This document shows, piece after piece, positions 8,447 to 16,992 of a DNA stretch of 62,322 nucleotides. Made by a program: the position numbers and the translations under genes. How positions within the stretch are numbered: the first letter of the stretch is position 1; each line of letters begins with the position of its first letter. The DNA is from Helicobacteraceae bacterium (GTDB lineage Bacteria; Campylobacterota; Campylobacteria; Campylobacterales; Helicobacteraceae). Where the stretch lies: positions 1 through 62,322 of the forward strand of contig CAAGLK010000004.1 in the NCBI GenBank assembly GCA_900770765.1, read 5' to 3'. The notes under the pieces are model-generated. The model was not told the origin of the DNA. It worked only from the letters and a program-made list of their open reading frames with translations, and ran no database searches.

Positions 8447-9406
8447 ATGAAAGAAATGTATGAAATTGCAATTATCGGCGGAGGACCAGGCGGAATCGCA
8501 TCTGCGGTGGAATCTTTAATATTAGGTATTAAAAATGTAATTTTATTTGAAAAAGGCGAGGGGCATTCTACGACAATTAGAAAGTTTTATAAGGATAAAA
8601 AGCGAGTAGATAAAGATTATAAAGGGCAGAAAGTAGAGTTAAATGGCAATATTTATTTCTGCGATGGGACGAAGGAGAGCACACTTGATTTGTTTGATAA
8701 AATAATTCAAGACAATCAAGTTGAAGCAAAATTTAATACAGAAGTGGAATCCGTGGAGAAAAAGGATGGATATTTTGTAATTAATACTGCAAATAATTTA
8801 AGTGTTAAGGCGAAATTTATCGTAATTTCTATTGGTAAAATGGGTCAGCCAAATAAGCCTAGCTATGCGATTCCAAATAGCATTAAAAATATTGTAAATT
8901 TTAATGCAAATAGCTGTGTGGATGGTGAAAATATTTTAGTAGTTGGCGGCGGGAACTCTGCTGTGGAGTATGCTTGTGTATTAAGTGAGACAAATCCTAT
9001 TACGCTAAATTATAGACGCACTGAGTTTAGTCGTATTAATGAGACAAATAAAGAAAACTTAGAATCTTGTTTTAAAAATGGCAAAATTACTCCAAAACTA
9101 GGCATAGATATTATTGGTTTAGAGGACGCAAATGGTAAGGTAAAGGTAAATTTTACAGATAATAGCAGTGAGATTTTTGATAGAGTTGTGTATGCAATTG
9201 GCGGAATGGCGCCTGTGGATTTTCTTAAAAAATGTGGAATTGAATTAGATAGTGATAATGTGCCACTAACTGATGAAAATCATCAAAGCAAAACAGATGG
9301 AATCTATATTGCTGGTGATATTTTATATAAAAATGGTGGCTCTATTGCGGCTGCTTTAAATCATGGATTCCACATTGTGCAAGAAATTAAGGCTAGGCTT
9401 GATTAA
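8447..9406 (+). CDS. fqrB: FAD-dependent NAD(P)H oxidoreductase (FqrB / thioredoxin reductase-like)
   Basis: Two-dinucleotide-binding-domain flavoprotein of about 319 residues. The FAD motif GGGPGG is near residue 10, the NADPH motif GGGNSAVEYA near 166, and the closing FAD motif GIYIAGDILY near 290. The thioredoxin reductase CxxC pair is absent, so it is not a classical TrxB. Similarity and the CcoS neighbour point to the Helicobacter NADPH:flavodoxin reductase FqrB. I start it at ATG 8447, behind AAAAGGAT; a longer reading from 8417 would overlap ccoS and lacks a ribosome site. Confidence 0.8.
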   Translation: MKEMYEIAIIGGGPGGIASAVESLILGIKNVILFEKGEGHSTTIRKFYKDKKRVDKDYKGQKVELNGNIYFCDGTKESTLDLFDKIIQDNQVEAKFNTEVESVEKKDGYFVINTANNLSVKAKFIVISIGKMGQPNKPSYAIPNSIKNIVNFNANSCVDGENILVVGGGNSAVEYACVLSETNPITLNYRRTEFSRINETNKENLESCFKNGKITPKLGIDIIGLEDANGKVKVNFTDNSSEIFDRVVYAIGGMAPVDFLKKCGIELDSDNVPLTDENHQSKTDGIYIAGDILYKNGGSIAAALNHGFHIVQEIKARLD

Positions 9407-9475
9407 TTTAAACTTTTTATTAAGTAGCTTTAGATAAAATCGCAAATTTTAAACTAAAAATCGCAAGGATAAAAA

Positions 9476-9664
9476 ATGGCAAGAAAATGTTTTTTTACAA
9501 ATAAAGGTCCAATGGTTGGCAACAATGTAAGTCACGCAAATAATAAAACAAAAAAAAGGTCATTACCTAATTTAAGAACGGTTAGAATCAAACTAGAAGA
9601 TGGCAGAACAATGAAAGTTAGAATTGCTGCCTCTACGCTTCGCACAATGAAAAAACGCTCTTAG
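9476..9664 (+). CDS. rpmB: 50S ribosomal protein L28
   Basis: Basic 62-residue protein matching L28 throughout: it begins MARKCFFTNKGP, carries VSHANNKTKKRS, and ends with the RTMKKRS tail. The usual length for L28 is 60-78. A purine-rich AAGGAT site precedes the ATG. Unlike its flanking genes, it contains almost no copies of the window-wide RGAWTCY motif, as expected under strong protein constraint. Confidence 0.95.
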   Translation: MARKCFFTNKGPMVGNNVSHANNKTKKRSLPNLRTVRIKLEDGRTMKVRIAASTLRTMKKRS

Positions 9665-9685
9665 TCCTTTTGATAGGATTGGGCT

Positions 9686-10816
9686 GTGGCGTTTGATAAG
9701 CTCAAAAAATTTCTCCATTGGGAAGGGACACAAAAACCAGATATTGATATGTCTGGGATGCTTTATGAGCAGCTAAAGCCTTTTAGGGCGCCCTTTTTAT
9801 TGCTTTTTGCTGGATTATTTCTTAGCACGCTCGGTTATGTTGTTATTACAGAATATAGTTTAATTGATGCTTTTTTTCAGGCTTCTTATACTTTTACGAC
9901 AACCGGCTTTGGTGCATTACGCGAGAGTGAATTTGATGGCTTAGATGTTTTTTATACTGCAGCCGTAATGATGGCAGGCTCGGCAGTACTTAGCTTTTGC
10001 GTTATTAGCGTAATTGATGTTTTAAGTCGTGGGAAATTAATACCCATTATTAAGGAACGCAATATGATTTATAAAATAGCACGCCTAAAAAATCATTTTA
10101 TAATTTGTTATCATAATAAATATACGATACAGCTTTCAGAACAATTTAGAGAGGCCCATATTCCATTTGTCGTAGTGGATAATAATAGTTATTTAGAGGA
10201 TATTGCGCAAAAATATCGCTATCCATTTTTTATTAACGAAGACCCACATACTGAGCTTGCTATGCTTAAGTGCCATTTATCAAGCGCTAGAGGTGTTATT
10301 ACTCTATCTCAAAATATAGCAGATAATATTGCGCAAATTGCTTCTGTTAGACTCTATGAGCGAGAATTGGGGCGGAAGCCGTATTTTATTATTGCAAATG
10401 CCGATACAAATGAGGAAGAGGAAAAATTAAAAAAATTAGGTGCGGATTCTGTTGTTTCACCTTCAAAACTTTTTGCGCAAAGAGTTAATGCAATGGCTAC
10501 AAGACCTGATATGGAAAATTTATTAGAGAGATTTGCATATCAAAAAGACACGCCTTTAGATTTAGAGGAGATTGTTGTGCCGCGCTATTCTTGGCTGGTA
10601 TTAAAAAAGCTAAAAGAAGCGCATGTTAGGGAAATTACGCAAAGCTCTATTGTCGGCATTACACAAAAAGATGGAAAATTTATTTCTATGCCAAATGGAG
10701 ATACTCTAGTAACTAGTGAGTGTAAATTGCTTGTAATTGGGACATCACATGGCGTTAGATTAACAAAACAGCTTGTTTCTAAAAAAGATAAACCAGAGGA
10801 GTTAAAATATGTTTAG
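9686..10816 (+). CDS. kchA: Two-TM potassium channel with RCK/TrkA-N domain
   Basis: Inner-membrane K+ channel subunit of 376 residues. TM1 is about 35-55, a pore loop is at 60-78 with filter TTTGFGAL, and TM2 is about 90-110. A cytoplasmic TrkA-N/RCK domain (HFIICYHNKYT, 130-250) and a TrkA-C-like region (270-370) follow. The filter departs from the classical TVGYGD. The layout matches the Helicobacter channel HpKchA as I recall it. The likely start is GTG 9686, 21 bases after rpmB. The end overlaps argJ by eight bases. Confidence 0.85.
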   Translation: MAFDKLKKFLHWEGTQKPDIDMSGMLYEQLKPFRAPFLLLFAGLFLSTLGYVVITEYSLIDAFFQASYTFTTTGFGALRESEFDGLDVFYTAAVMMAGSAVLSFCVISVIDVLSRGKLIPIIKERNMIYKIARLKNHFIICYHNKYTIQLSEQFREAHIPFVVVDNNSYLEDIAQKYRYPFFINEDPHTELAMLKCHLSSARGVITLSQNIADNIAQIASVRLYERELGRKPYFIIANADTNEEEEKLKKLGADSVVSPSKLFAQRVNAMATRPDMENLLERFAYQKDTPLDLEEIVVPRYSWLVLKKLKEAHVREITQSSIVGITQKDGKFISMPNGDTLVTSECKLLVIGTSHGVRLTKQLVSKKDKPEELKYV

Positions 10817-11999
10817 TGTTTTTCCTATTGATAATGGTGTGGCTGCGCCTTTAGGATTCCATTGTGATGGTGTTAGTGCTGGATTAAAAAAAAATAATGG
10901 ATTGGATGTAGGCTTTATTTATGCCGATTCTTTATGTGAGGTAGAAGCTATTTTTACTCAAAATAAATTTTGTGCTGCTCCAATTTTGCATTTTAAAGAG
11001 TATGAAAAAGATTTTAAAAGTAATTTTATTTTAATTAATTCTAAAAATGCAAACGCACTAACAGGTGATGAAGGGGTAGAAAATGTGCGTTTTGTGCTTA
11101 GTAAATTACAAGAAAAATTTAAAGAAATTCAAAATCCTATAATGAGCTCAACAGGTGTTATTGGCGTGCAATTACCTAAGGAAAAAATTATTTCTTCTTT
11201 TTCTAAATTTAAATTGGAATCCAAAAATAATGAAAATGTCGCAAATGCGATTATGACAACAGATAGTTTTCAAAAGACAATAGCTTTTGAAATAGTGCTA
11301 GATAATAAAGAATCTTTTAGAATAGGCGCGATTTGTAAAGGTGCAGGGATGATTAATCCTAGCCTTGCTACTATGCTATGTTTTATTACTACAGATGCCA
11401 AGATTCCAAAGGGTGATATGAAGGAAGCCTTGCAAGTTGCTTCAAAAACAACTTTTAATGCTATTAGTGTTGATGGCGATACCTCTACAAATGATACAAT
11501 TTTATTGTTAAGTAATGGAAAAAGTGGTGTATATGATAAAGAAGCATTTAATTTTGCACTTGAAAAACTAATGCATAAACTAGCTACCGATATTGCAAGA
11601 GATGGAGAGGGTGCTACAAAGCTTGTAGCTTTTGTTGTAGAAGGGGCAAAAAACGAGCTAGAAGCACAAAGAGCAGCAAAGGCTTTAAGTCAATCGCTAC
11701 TTGTTAAAACTGCACTTTATGGATGCGACCCAAATTGGGGTCGCATCGCCTCTACAATTGGGGCAAGCGGAATTTCTTGTGATTATAAAACATTAGAGAT
11801 TTATTTTAATGATATATGTGTATATGATAAGGGAAAAATTCTTTTTGACGCAGAAAATGAGGCAAAAGCAGCGAAAGTTTTAAAGCTGGATTCTTTTAGC
11901 ATTGTTTGTAAATTGGGGCAAGGAGAAGCAAACTTTAGGGCTTATGGTTGTGATTTAGGGCATAGATATGTGGAGATAAATGCAGATTATCGCACTTGA
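10809..11999 (+). CDS. argJ: Bifunctional glutamate N-acetyltransferase / ornithine acetyltransferase
   Basis: Recycles the acetyl group in arginine synthesis (N-acetylornithine plus glutamate to ornithine plus N-acetylglutamate). The 396 residues contain the self-cleavage site GAGMINPSLATML, where threonine 188 becomes the N-terminal nucleophile of the beta chain, so the preprotein should split into two subunits. A C-terminal GEGEANFRAYGCDLGH-like segment is present. No other arg gene is in the window. The ATG overlaps the end of the channel gene, suggesting coupled translation with an unrelated function. Confidence 0.94.
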   Translation: MFSVFPIDNGVAAPLGFHCDGVSAGLKKNNGLDVGFIYADSLCEVEAIFTQNKFCAAPILHFKEYEKDFKSNFILINSKNANALTGDEGVENVRFVLSKLQEKFKEIQNPIMSSTGVIGVQLPKEKIISSFSKFKLESKNNENVANAIMTTDSFQKTIAFEIVLDNKESFRIGAICKGAGMINPSLATMLCFITTDAKIPKGDMKEALQVASKTTFNAISVDGDTSTNDTILLLSNGKSGVYDKEAFNFALEKLMHKLATDIARDGEGATKLVAFVVEGAKNELEAQRAAKALSQSLLVKTALYGCDPNWGRIASTIGASGISCDYKTLEIYFNDICVYDKGKILFDAENEAKAAKVLKLDSFSIVCKLGQGEANFRAYGCDLGHRYVEINADYRT

Positions 12000-12028
12000 T
12001 TTATATAAGTATTTAAGGCAATGTTATT

Positions 12029-12034
12029 TATAAT
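12029..12034 (+). promoter_or_regulatory. -10 box for the DUF465 gene
   Basis: TATAAT 34 bases before the ATG at 12068; a second candidate, TACAAT, follows at 12039. Sequence match only. Confidence 0.35.
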
Positions 12035-12067
12035 AAGATACAATTTTTGAATTTACAAGGAGGTTCT

Positions 12068-12292
12068 ATGTTACATGAATATAGAGATGAAATTAGTGTT
12101 TTAAAGCAGGAGAACGCACATTTTGCTAAAATTTTTGATGAGCATAATGAGTTAGACCAAAGAATCTTGGATATTGAAGAAGGTAGAGAGCATGCGACAG
12201 ATGCTGAATTAGGTGAGCTAAAAAGAAAAAAACTTCATTTAAAAGATGAAGCATATGCTATGGTAATGGAATACAAAAAGCAAAAAAATTAA
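12068..12292 (+). CDS. YdcH-like DUF465 family protein
   Basis: Small, highly charged, fully helical protein of 74 residues (HEYRDEISVLKQ, HNELDQRILDIEEG, ELGELKRKKLHLKDE). The spacing of hydrophobic residues suggests an antiparallel coiled-coil hairpin, as in the widespread DUF465/YdcH family of unknown role. The start is ATG 12068 behind a strong AAGGAGG; an upstream in-frame TTG would put that ribosome site inside the gene. It is a single-gene unit closed by a hairpin. Confidence 0.8.
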   Translation: MLHEYRDEISVLKQENAHFAKIFDEHNELDQRILDIEEGREHATDAELGELKRKKLHLKDEAYAMVMEYKKQKN

Positions 12293-12298
12293 TTTTTA

Positions 12299-12317
12299 CA
12301 CCGCTTTTTGAGCGGTG
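12299..12317 (+). terminator. Terminator after the DUF465 gene
   Basis: CACCGCT / AGCGGTG seven-base-pair stem with loop TTTTG, followed by ATTTTGC, seven bases after the stop codon. Confidence 0.6.
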
Positions 12318-12431
12318 ATTTTGCAATCAATATAAAATCATAATACACTTTTAAGCAACTATCTTTTTAAAACTGCATTAAACTTATTATAATTTATGAT
12401 GGTTTTTAAGTGAAAATTTTTATTTTTTTGT

Positions 12432-12437
12432 TATAAT
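12432..12437 (+). promoter_or_regulatory. -10 box for thrS-infC-rpmI-rplT
   Basis: TATAAT preceded by a T-run (T7-G-T), about 40 bases before thrS. Periodic T-tracts upstream of -10 are typical for Helicobacter and Campylobacter promoters. Confidence 0.5.
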
Positions 12438-12471
12438 ATTAGCTTATTTTCAAAATATCAAGGCAATGTTT

Positions 12472-14301
12472 ATGTCAGAAGTCATAGGTTTTAAAACCAA
12501 AGATTCCATTATTGTTGATACGCAAAGCGCAGTAGAATTAGGGATTAATGATAGTAACGCTAGCGTTATTTATTTTGATAACTCCAAAGATTCTTTAAAT
12601 ATTATGCGTCACACTTGTGCGCATTTAATGGCTCAGGCTATTAAAGAGTTATATCCTAAAGCACAATTTTTTGTAGGACCTGTTGTGGATGAAGGCTTTT
12701 ATTATGATTTTAGAGTGGATGCAAAAATAAGCGAAGAAGATTTAAGCAATATAGAATCTAAAATGAAAGAAATTGCAAAAAAAGGCGAAAAGCTTGTGAA
12801 ATATACGCTAAATAGAGATTTAGCTGTTGAAAAATTTAAAAATGACGATTTAAAACAAGCTGTAATTAGTAGGATTCCACAAGGTGATGGGACGCTTAGT
12901 GTGTATTCGCAAGGAGAATTTGAAGATTTATGTCGTGGGCCACATTTGCCTAGCTTAAAGTTACTCAATGCGTTTAAGCTTACTAAAGTTGCAGGTGCGT
13001 ATTTAGGTGGCGATGAAAATGCTGAGATGCTAACTAGAATCTACGGCATTGCTTTTGCGGATAAAAATAGTTTAAATGAATATTTACATCAAGTAGAAGA
13101 AGCAAAAAGACGAGACCATAGGAAAGTTGGTCAAGAAATGGAACTTTTTAGCTTTGATGATGAAATTGGAGCTGGACTTCCTATTTGGTTGCCAAAGGGA
13201 GCTAGACTTAGGAGAAATATTGAAAAATTATTAACTAAAGCCTTGATTTTGCGTGAATATGAGCCTGTTCGGGGACCTGAGATTTTAAAATCCGCAGTAT
13301 GGAAAACTAGCGGACATTATGCAAATTATGGCGAAAATATGTATTTTACCACTATTGATAATGTGGAATATGGTATAAAACCTATGAATTGTGTTGGTCA
13401 TATTAAAGTATATCAAAGCGCATTACGAAGTTATAGAGATTTGCCATTGCGTTTTTATGAATATGGAGTTGTTCATAGACACGAAAAAAGTGGTGTGCTA
13501 CATGGATTATTAAGGGTTAGGGAATTTACGCAAGATGATGCTCATATTTTTTGCAGACCTAATCAAATAGGGGCTGAGGTGGAAAGCATTATTGATTTTA
13601 CACAAAAAATTATGAAGGCATTTGGCTTTAGCTATGAAATGGAAATTTCAACAAAACCAGAAAAGTCAATCGGTAGCGATGAAATATGGGATGAGGCTAC
13701 AAATGCACTTAAAGAAGCATTAGAAAAATGCGGAATCTCTTATGAGATTGATGAAGGTGGCGGTGCTTTTTATGGACCTAAAATTGATATTAAAATCACC
13801 GATGCTATTGGCAGAAAGTGGCAGTGTGGAACGGTGCAAATAGATATGAATTTGCCAGAGCGGTTTAAGTTGGAATATGCCGATGAAAACAATAGTATGC
13901 AACAACCTGTTATGATACATAGGGCTATTTTAGGCAGCTTTGAGCGGTTTGTGGCTATTTTAACAGAGCATTTTGGTGGAGAGTTTCCTTTCTTTATCGC
14001 TCCTACGCAAATCATTATTATCCCCATTAACGAAACACATAATGCTTATGCTAAAGAAATAAAAAACACTCTTTTAGCCAATGGTGTTTATAGTGAAATT
14101 GATAATAAAGGTGACACTTTAGGTAAAAAAATACGAAATGCTGAAAAGCAAAGAGTGCCTATGATTTTAGTTTTAGGAGATAAGGAAACAGAGAGTAGAA
14201 GTGTAGCTATTAGAGATAGGCGAAAAAAAGAGCAATATAATATGGACTTTAATGAGTTTGTAACATATACAAAGGAGAAAATGCGTGAGGTTAGCTTTTG
14301 A
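12472..14301 (+). CDS. thrS: Threonyl-tRNA synthetase
   Basis: Class II synthetase charging tRNA-Thr, 609 residues. A short N-terminal TGS-like region comes first. The editing domain has HTCAHLMAQA near residue 43 and the later CRGPHLPS. The catalytic core runs from about 210, with motif 2 around HRHEKSGVLHGLLRVREFTQDD and the zinc-binding MNCVGH. The anticodon-binding domain is at 510-609. I prefer ATG 12472 because AAGG lies eight bases before it; ATG 12466 is too close to that site. It overlaps infC by four bases. Confidence 0.95.
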   Translation: MSEVIGFKTKDSIIVDTQSAVELGINDSNASVIYFDNSKDSLNIMRHTCAHLMAQAIKELYPKAQFFVGPVVDEGFYYDFRVDAKISEEDLSNIESKMKEIAKKGEKLVKYTLNRDLAVEKFKNDDLKQAVISRIPQGDGTLSVYSQGEFEDLCRGPHLPSLKLLNAFKLTKVAGAYLGGDENAEMLTRIYGIAFADKNSLNEYLHQVEEAKRRDHRKVGQEMELFSFDDEIGAGLPIWLPKGARLRRNIEKLLTKALILREYEPVRGPEILKSAVWKTSGHYANYGENMYFTTIDNVEYGIKPMNCVGHIKVYQSALRSYRDLPLRFYEYGVVHRHEKSGVLHGLLRVREFTQDDAHIFCRPNQIGAEVESIIDFTQKIMKAFGFSYEMEISTKPEKSIGSDEIWDEATNALKEALEKCGISYEIDEGGGAFYGPKIDIKITDAIGRKWQCGTVQIDMNLPERFKLEYADENNSMQQPVMIHRAILGSFERFVAILTEHFGGEFPFFIAPTQIIIIPINETHNAYAKEIKNTLLANGVYSEIDNKGDTLGKKIRNAEKQRVPMILVLGDKETESRSVAIRDRRKKEQYNMDFNEFVTYTKEKMREVSF

Positions 14302-14813
14302 GTAAAAATAGTGATGTAATCCTAAATGAGGATATAGATTTTGCGGAAGTGCGTTGTGTTGGGGATGATGGGGAGCAGTTTGGTATTATTAGCTCTAAGG
14401 AAGCCTTAAAAATCGCTGATGATAAGGGCTTAGATTTAGTTTTAATTGCACCAGATGCAAAGCCACCTGTGTGTAAAATTATGGATTATGGCAAATTCAA
14501 ATATCAGCAAGAAAAGAAGCAAAAAGAAGCAAAAAAGAAGCAAAAACAAATAGAAATTAAAGAAATCAAGCTCTCAGTAAAAATAGCAGTCAATGATATA
14601 AATTACAAGGTAAAACACGCTAAGGAATTTTTAAGCGAAAATAAACATGTTAGATTCCGCGTATTTTTGCGAGGTAGAGAAATGAGTGAGCCAAAGGCCG
14701 CTTATGAAGTGCTTGATAAAGTCGCTCAAATGCTAGAGGATGTCGCAAATGTTGAGCGTGATTATAAGGCGGAAGGGCGTTATGTGAATATGCTTGTAAC
14801 GCCTAAAAAATAA
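14298..14813 (+). CDS. infC: Translation initiation factor IF-3
   Basis: IF-3 binds the 30S subunit and checks start-codon pairing; 171 residues with the two-domain layout. The N-domain contains VRCVGDDGEQFGIISSKEAL. A lysine-rich linker helix (QQEKKQKEAKKKQKQ) follows, then a C-domain starting IKEIKLSVKIAVNDINYK. Translation starts at TTG 14298, overlapping the thrS TGA, with GAGG eight bases before. A rare start codon on infC is a classic device for autoregulation, since IF-3 rejects non-AUG starts. Confidence 0.95.
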   Translation: MSKNSDVILNEDIDFAEVRCVGDDGEQFGIISSKEALKIADDKGLDLVLIAPDAKPPVCKIMDYGKFKYQQEKKQKEAKKKQKQIEIKEIKLSVKIAVNDINYKVKHAKEFLSENKHVRFRVFLRGREMSEPKAAYEVLDKVAQMLEDVANVERDYKAEGRYVNMLVTPKK

Positions 14814-14842
14814 TATATTTATCTTATGAAAGGAGAGAAGCA

Positions 14843-15037
14843 ATGCCGAAAATGAAAACAAATCGTGGTGCAGCTAAAAGATTTAAATGCAAAAAAAATC
14901 TTATTAAGCGCGGTTCTGCGTTTAAAAGTCATATTTTGACAAAAAAACGCCCTAGAAAAATCGCAAATTTAAATGCACCAAAATATGTTCATGATGCTAA
15001 TATTGAGTCAGTTAAAAAACTGCTTTGTATGGCATAG
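14843..15037 (+). CDS. rpmI: 50S ribosomal protein L35
   Basis: Basic 64-residue L35, recognised by its start MPKMKTNRGAAKRFK and the motif LTKKRPRKIANL. A strong AAGGAGAG site lies before the ATG. It sits in the universal infC-rpmI-rplT order. Confidence 0.96.
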   Translation: MPKMKTNRGAAKRFKCKKNLIKRGSAFKSHILTKKRPRKIANLNAPKYVHDANIESVKKLLCMA

Positions 15038-15128
15038 ACTTTAGGTTCATACAATAGTATGTCATTCCCCTAAATTTTAGGGCAAGTTTGGTAGAGATAC
15101 CGCACCAAAATATGGTAAAGGATTATAA
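15038..15128 (+). promoter_or_regulatory. Structured rpmI-rplT leader
   Basis: Ninety non-coding bases between rpmI and rplT, unusually long for this operon. They contain a hairpin CCCTAA / TTAGGG (15068-15082) and a second short inverted pair GGTAGAGATACC (15090-15101), followed by the rplT ribosome site AAAGGAT. L20 represses its own operon through leader RNA in several bacteria, so an L20-binding element is plausible here but inferred. Confidence 0.35.
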
Positions 15129-15482
15129 ATGGCAAGAGTAAAAACAGGTGTTGTTAGAAGACGCCGACATAAAAAAGTTTTAAAGTTAGCTAGAGGTTTT
15201 TATAGCGCTAGACATAAGCATTTTAGAAAAGCAAAAGAGCAATTAGAGAGAAGCTTGTGTTATGCTTTCCGTGATAGAAAGCAAAAGAAAAGAGATTTTA
15301 GAAAACTATGGATTGTGAGAATTAATGCAGCTTGCAGAATTAATGCGATTAGTTATTCTCGCTTTATGTATGGACTTAAAAAAGCTGGAATCAATTTAGA
15401 TAGAAAGATTTTAGCTGACTTAGCGATGAATGAGCCAGCAGCGTTTGCTAAAATAGTAGAAAATGCTAAGGCGGCATTGTAA
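15129..15482 (+). CDS. rplT: 50S ribosomal protein L20
   Basis: Early-assembly 23S rRNA-binding protein of 117 residues with the very basic N-terminal extension (MARVKTGVVRRRRHKKVLK) and the globular C-domain (YSRFMYGLKKAGINLDRKIL). L20 is also the usual repressor of this operon. It is preceded by a 90-base leader with hairpins and followed by a tiny lipoprotein ORF. Confidence 0.96.
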   Translation: MARVKTGVVRRRRHKKVLKLARGFYSARHKHFRKAKEQLERSLCYAFRDRKQKKRDFRKLWIVRINAACRINAISYSRFMYGLKKAGINLDRKILADLAMNEPAAFAKIVENAKAAL

Positions 15483-15539
15483 TTTAGTGGGTATTGTCCT
15501 TTAGCGTTTTGTAATTTTTATATTTACTAGGAGATGAAA

Positions 15540-15653
15540 ATGTCAAAGTTAAAATTACTTGGTTTAGCTTTAGTGGCTATGTTTGCTTTGTTTGGTTGCA
15601 ATAGCGACGAGTTGGAATCTTTAGGCGGCGATACTAGTTTTTATAATAAATAA
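15540..15653 (+). CDS. Tiny lipoprotein, 37 residues
   Basis: Short ORF encoding a signal sequence (MSKLKLLGLALVAMFALFGC) with lipobox LFGC. The cysteine at residue 20 would become the lipidated N-terminus of a 18-residue mature peptide ending in a tyrosine and asparagine. TAGGAG lies six bases before the ATG. It follows rplT by 57 bases and is followed by a strong hairpin, so it is probably transcribed. I do not recognise a family; it recalls entericidin-like mini-lipoproteins in architecture only. Confidence 0.6.
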   Translation: MSKLKLLGLALVAMFALFGCNSDELESLGGDTSFYNK

Positions 15654-15659
15654 AATACA

Positions 15660-15701
15660 AAGATAAGCTAAAAATTATTTTTAAGATTTTTAGCTTATCT
15701 T
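15660..15701. terminator. Large hairpin between convergent units
   Basis: Perfect 15-base-pair inverted repeat (AAGATAAGCTAAAAA and its complement) around a 12-base loop, just after the mini-lipoprotein gene. rarA converges from the other side, so it could end transcription in both directions. Confidence 0.65.
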
Positions 15702-15792
15702 AACTGCAAATTTTTATAAAATTTACTCAAATTTAATCAAATTTTATTAAACGCATTTTAAAATTTTTTCAAAAATATCGCTTCTTAAATAA

Positions 15793-16971
15793 TTAAGTGT
15801 GCGTTTGTGGTTTTTTGCCTTTTATTTTATCTAGCCATTCTTTTAGCGTTTTTTCAGAGCCGATTCCAAGCCATTTTACGAAATTGAAATTTGTATTTGT
15901 GTATTTTTGTTTTACATATCCATTAAAATCGTGAGGGTAAAGATAATTTTTATGAAATTGTAAAATATGCTCTGGGATTCTTTCGTTTGGGTTTTTTTCT
16001 ACATAATCTAGCGCTTCATTAATTGCTTTGTAAGCACAATTTGACTTTGGCGATGCACTTAGATAAATCACGCATTGAGCTAGTATTATTCTAGCTTCTG
16101 GGTAGCCAATTTTTGCTACACTTTGCATTGTTGAGTTTGCTAGGTTTAGTGCGTTTGGGTTTGCATTGCCTATGTCTTCACTTGCTAAAATTACAAGCCT
16201 TCTTGCGATAAAGCAAGGATTCTCACCACCTTTAATTAATCTTGCCAGATAATAAATTGCCGCATTTTCATCGCTACCTCTAATGCTTTTTATCATCGCA
16301 GAAGTTAAATTATAATGTGTGTCTAGCTCACTTGTCCCTAGAATTGAAGTTTTTCTAAATCGTTGTAATAGTTCTATATTTAATGGTAGATTTGTCTCCA
16401 TAGCACAATCTAGCAAGTTTAGCATAGCTCTAGCATCGCCGCCGCTTGTGTTTATTAGAAATTCTTCAATATTGGATTCTAGCTTAAATGGCGCTAGAAT
16501 CTCTTGTAAATCTTGCTTGTTTAATGGGTAAAATTCAAAAACAAATGAGCGCGACCTTATGGCTTGCGTTAGCGTAAAATATGGATTCTCTGTTGAAGCT
16601 CCTAAGATAGTTGCTGTATTATTTTCCATAATAGGCAATAGAATCTCTTGCTGTGCTTTATTTAATCTATGCACTTCATCTATAAAAATCAATGGCTTTT
16701 GCAAAGCGTTTTCATAGTTTTTTAAAATCCCCCTTAGCTCTTCGCTTTTAAAGTTGGTAGCATTTAGCGAGTAAAATGGGGATTCTAACTCGTTTGCAAT
16801 AAGCCTTGCCGCTGTTGTTTTGCCGCTTCCTGGTGGGCCAAAAAAGAAGCCATGTGGAATCTTGCGTTTTAAAATTAATTGCATAAAAGGAGCGTTTTGT
16901 GAAAATAAATGTTTTTGTCCAATAAATTGTTGAAAATTTTTAGGTCTTTTATTGTATGCTAAATTTTCCAT
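15793..16971 (-). CDS. rarA: Replication-associated recombination protein A (AAA+ ATPase)
   Basis: Clamp-loader-like AAA+ ATPase acting at stalled forks (MgsA/RarA), 392 residues. Walker A GPPGSGKTT is near residue 44, Walker B FIDEVHRL near 97, sensor 1 ILGASTENPYF near 128, and the arginine-finger region RSRSFVFEF near 140. The C-terminal tetramerisation half has the family motifs MIKSIRGSDENAAIYYLARLI (in parts) and LVILASEDIGNANP. It is divergent from the 29-residue membrane ORF. Only a weak purine-rich site precedes the ATG. Confidence 0.93.
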   Translation of the reverse strand: MENLAYNKRPKNFQQFIGQKHLFSQNAPFMQLILKRKIPHGFFFGPPGSGKTTAARLIANELESPFYSLNATNFKSEELRGILKNYENALQKPLIFIDEVHRLNKAQQEILLPIMENNTATILGASTENPYFTLTQAIRSRSFVFEFYPLNKQDLQEILAPFKLESNIEEFLINTSGGDARAMLNLLDCAMETNLPLNIELLQRFRKTSILGTSELDTHYNLTSAMIKSIRGSDENAAIYYLARLIKGGENPCFIARRLVILASEDIGNANPNALNLANSTMQSVAKIGYPEARIILAQCVIYLSASPKSNCAYKAINEALDYVEKNPNERIPEHILQFHKNYLYPHDFNGYVKQKYTNTNFNFVKWLGIGSEKTLKEWLDKIKGKKPQTHT

Positions 16972-16992
16972 TTTAATTCTTTAAGGATGTAT

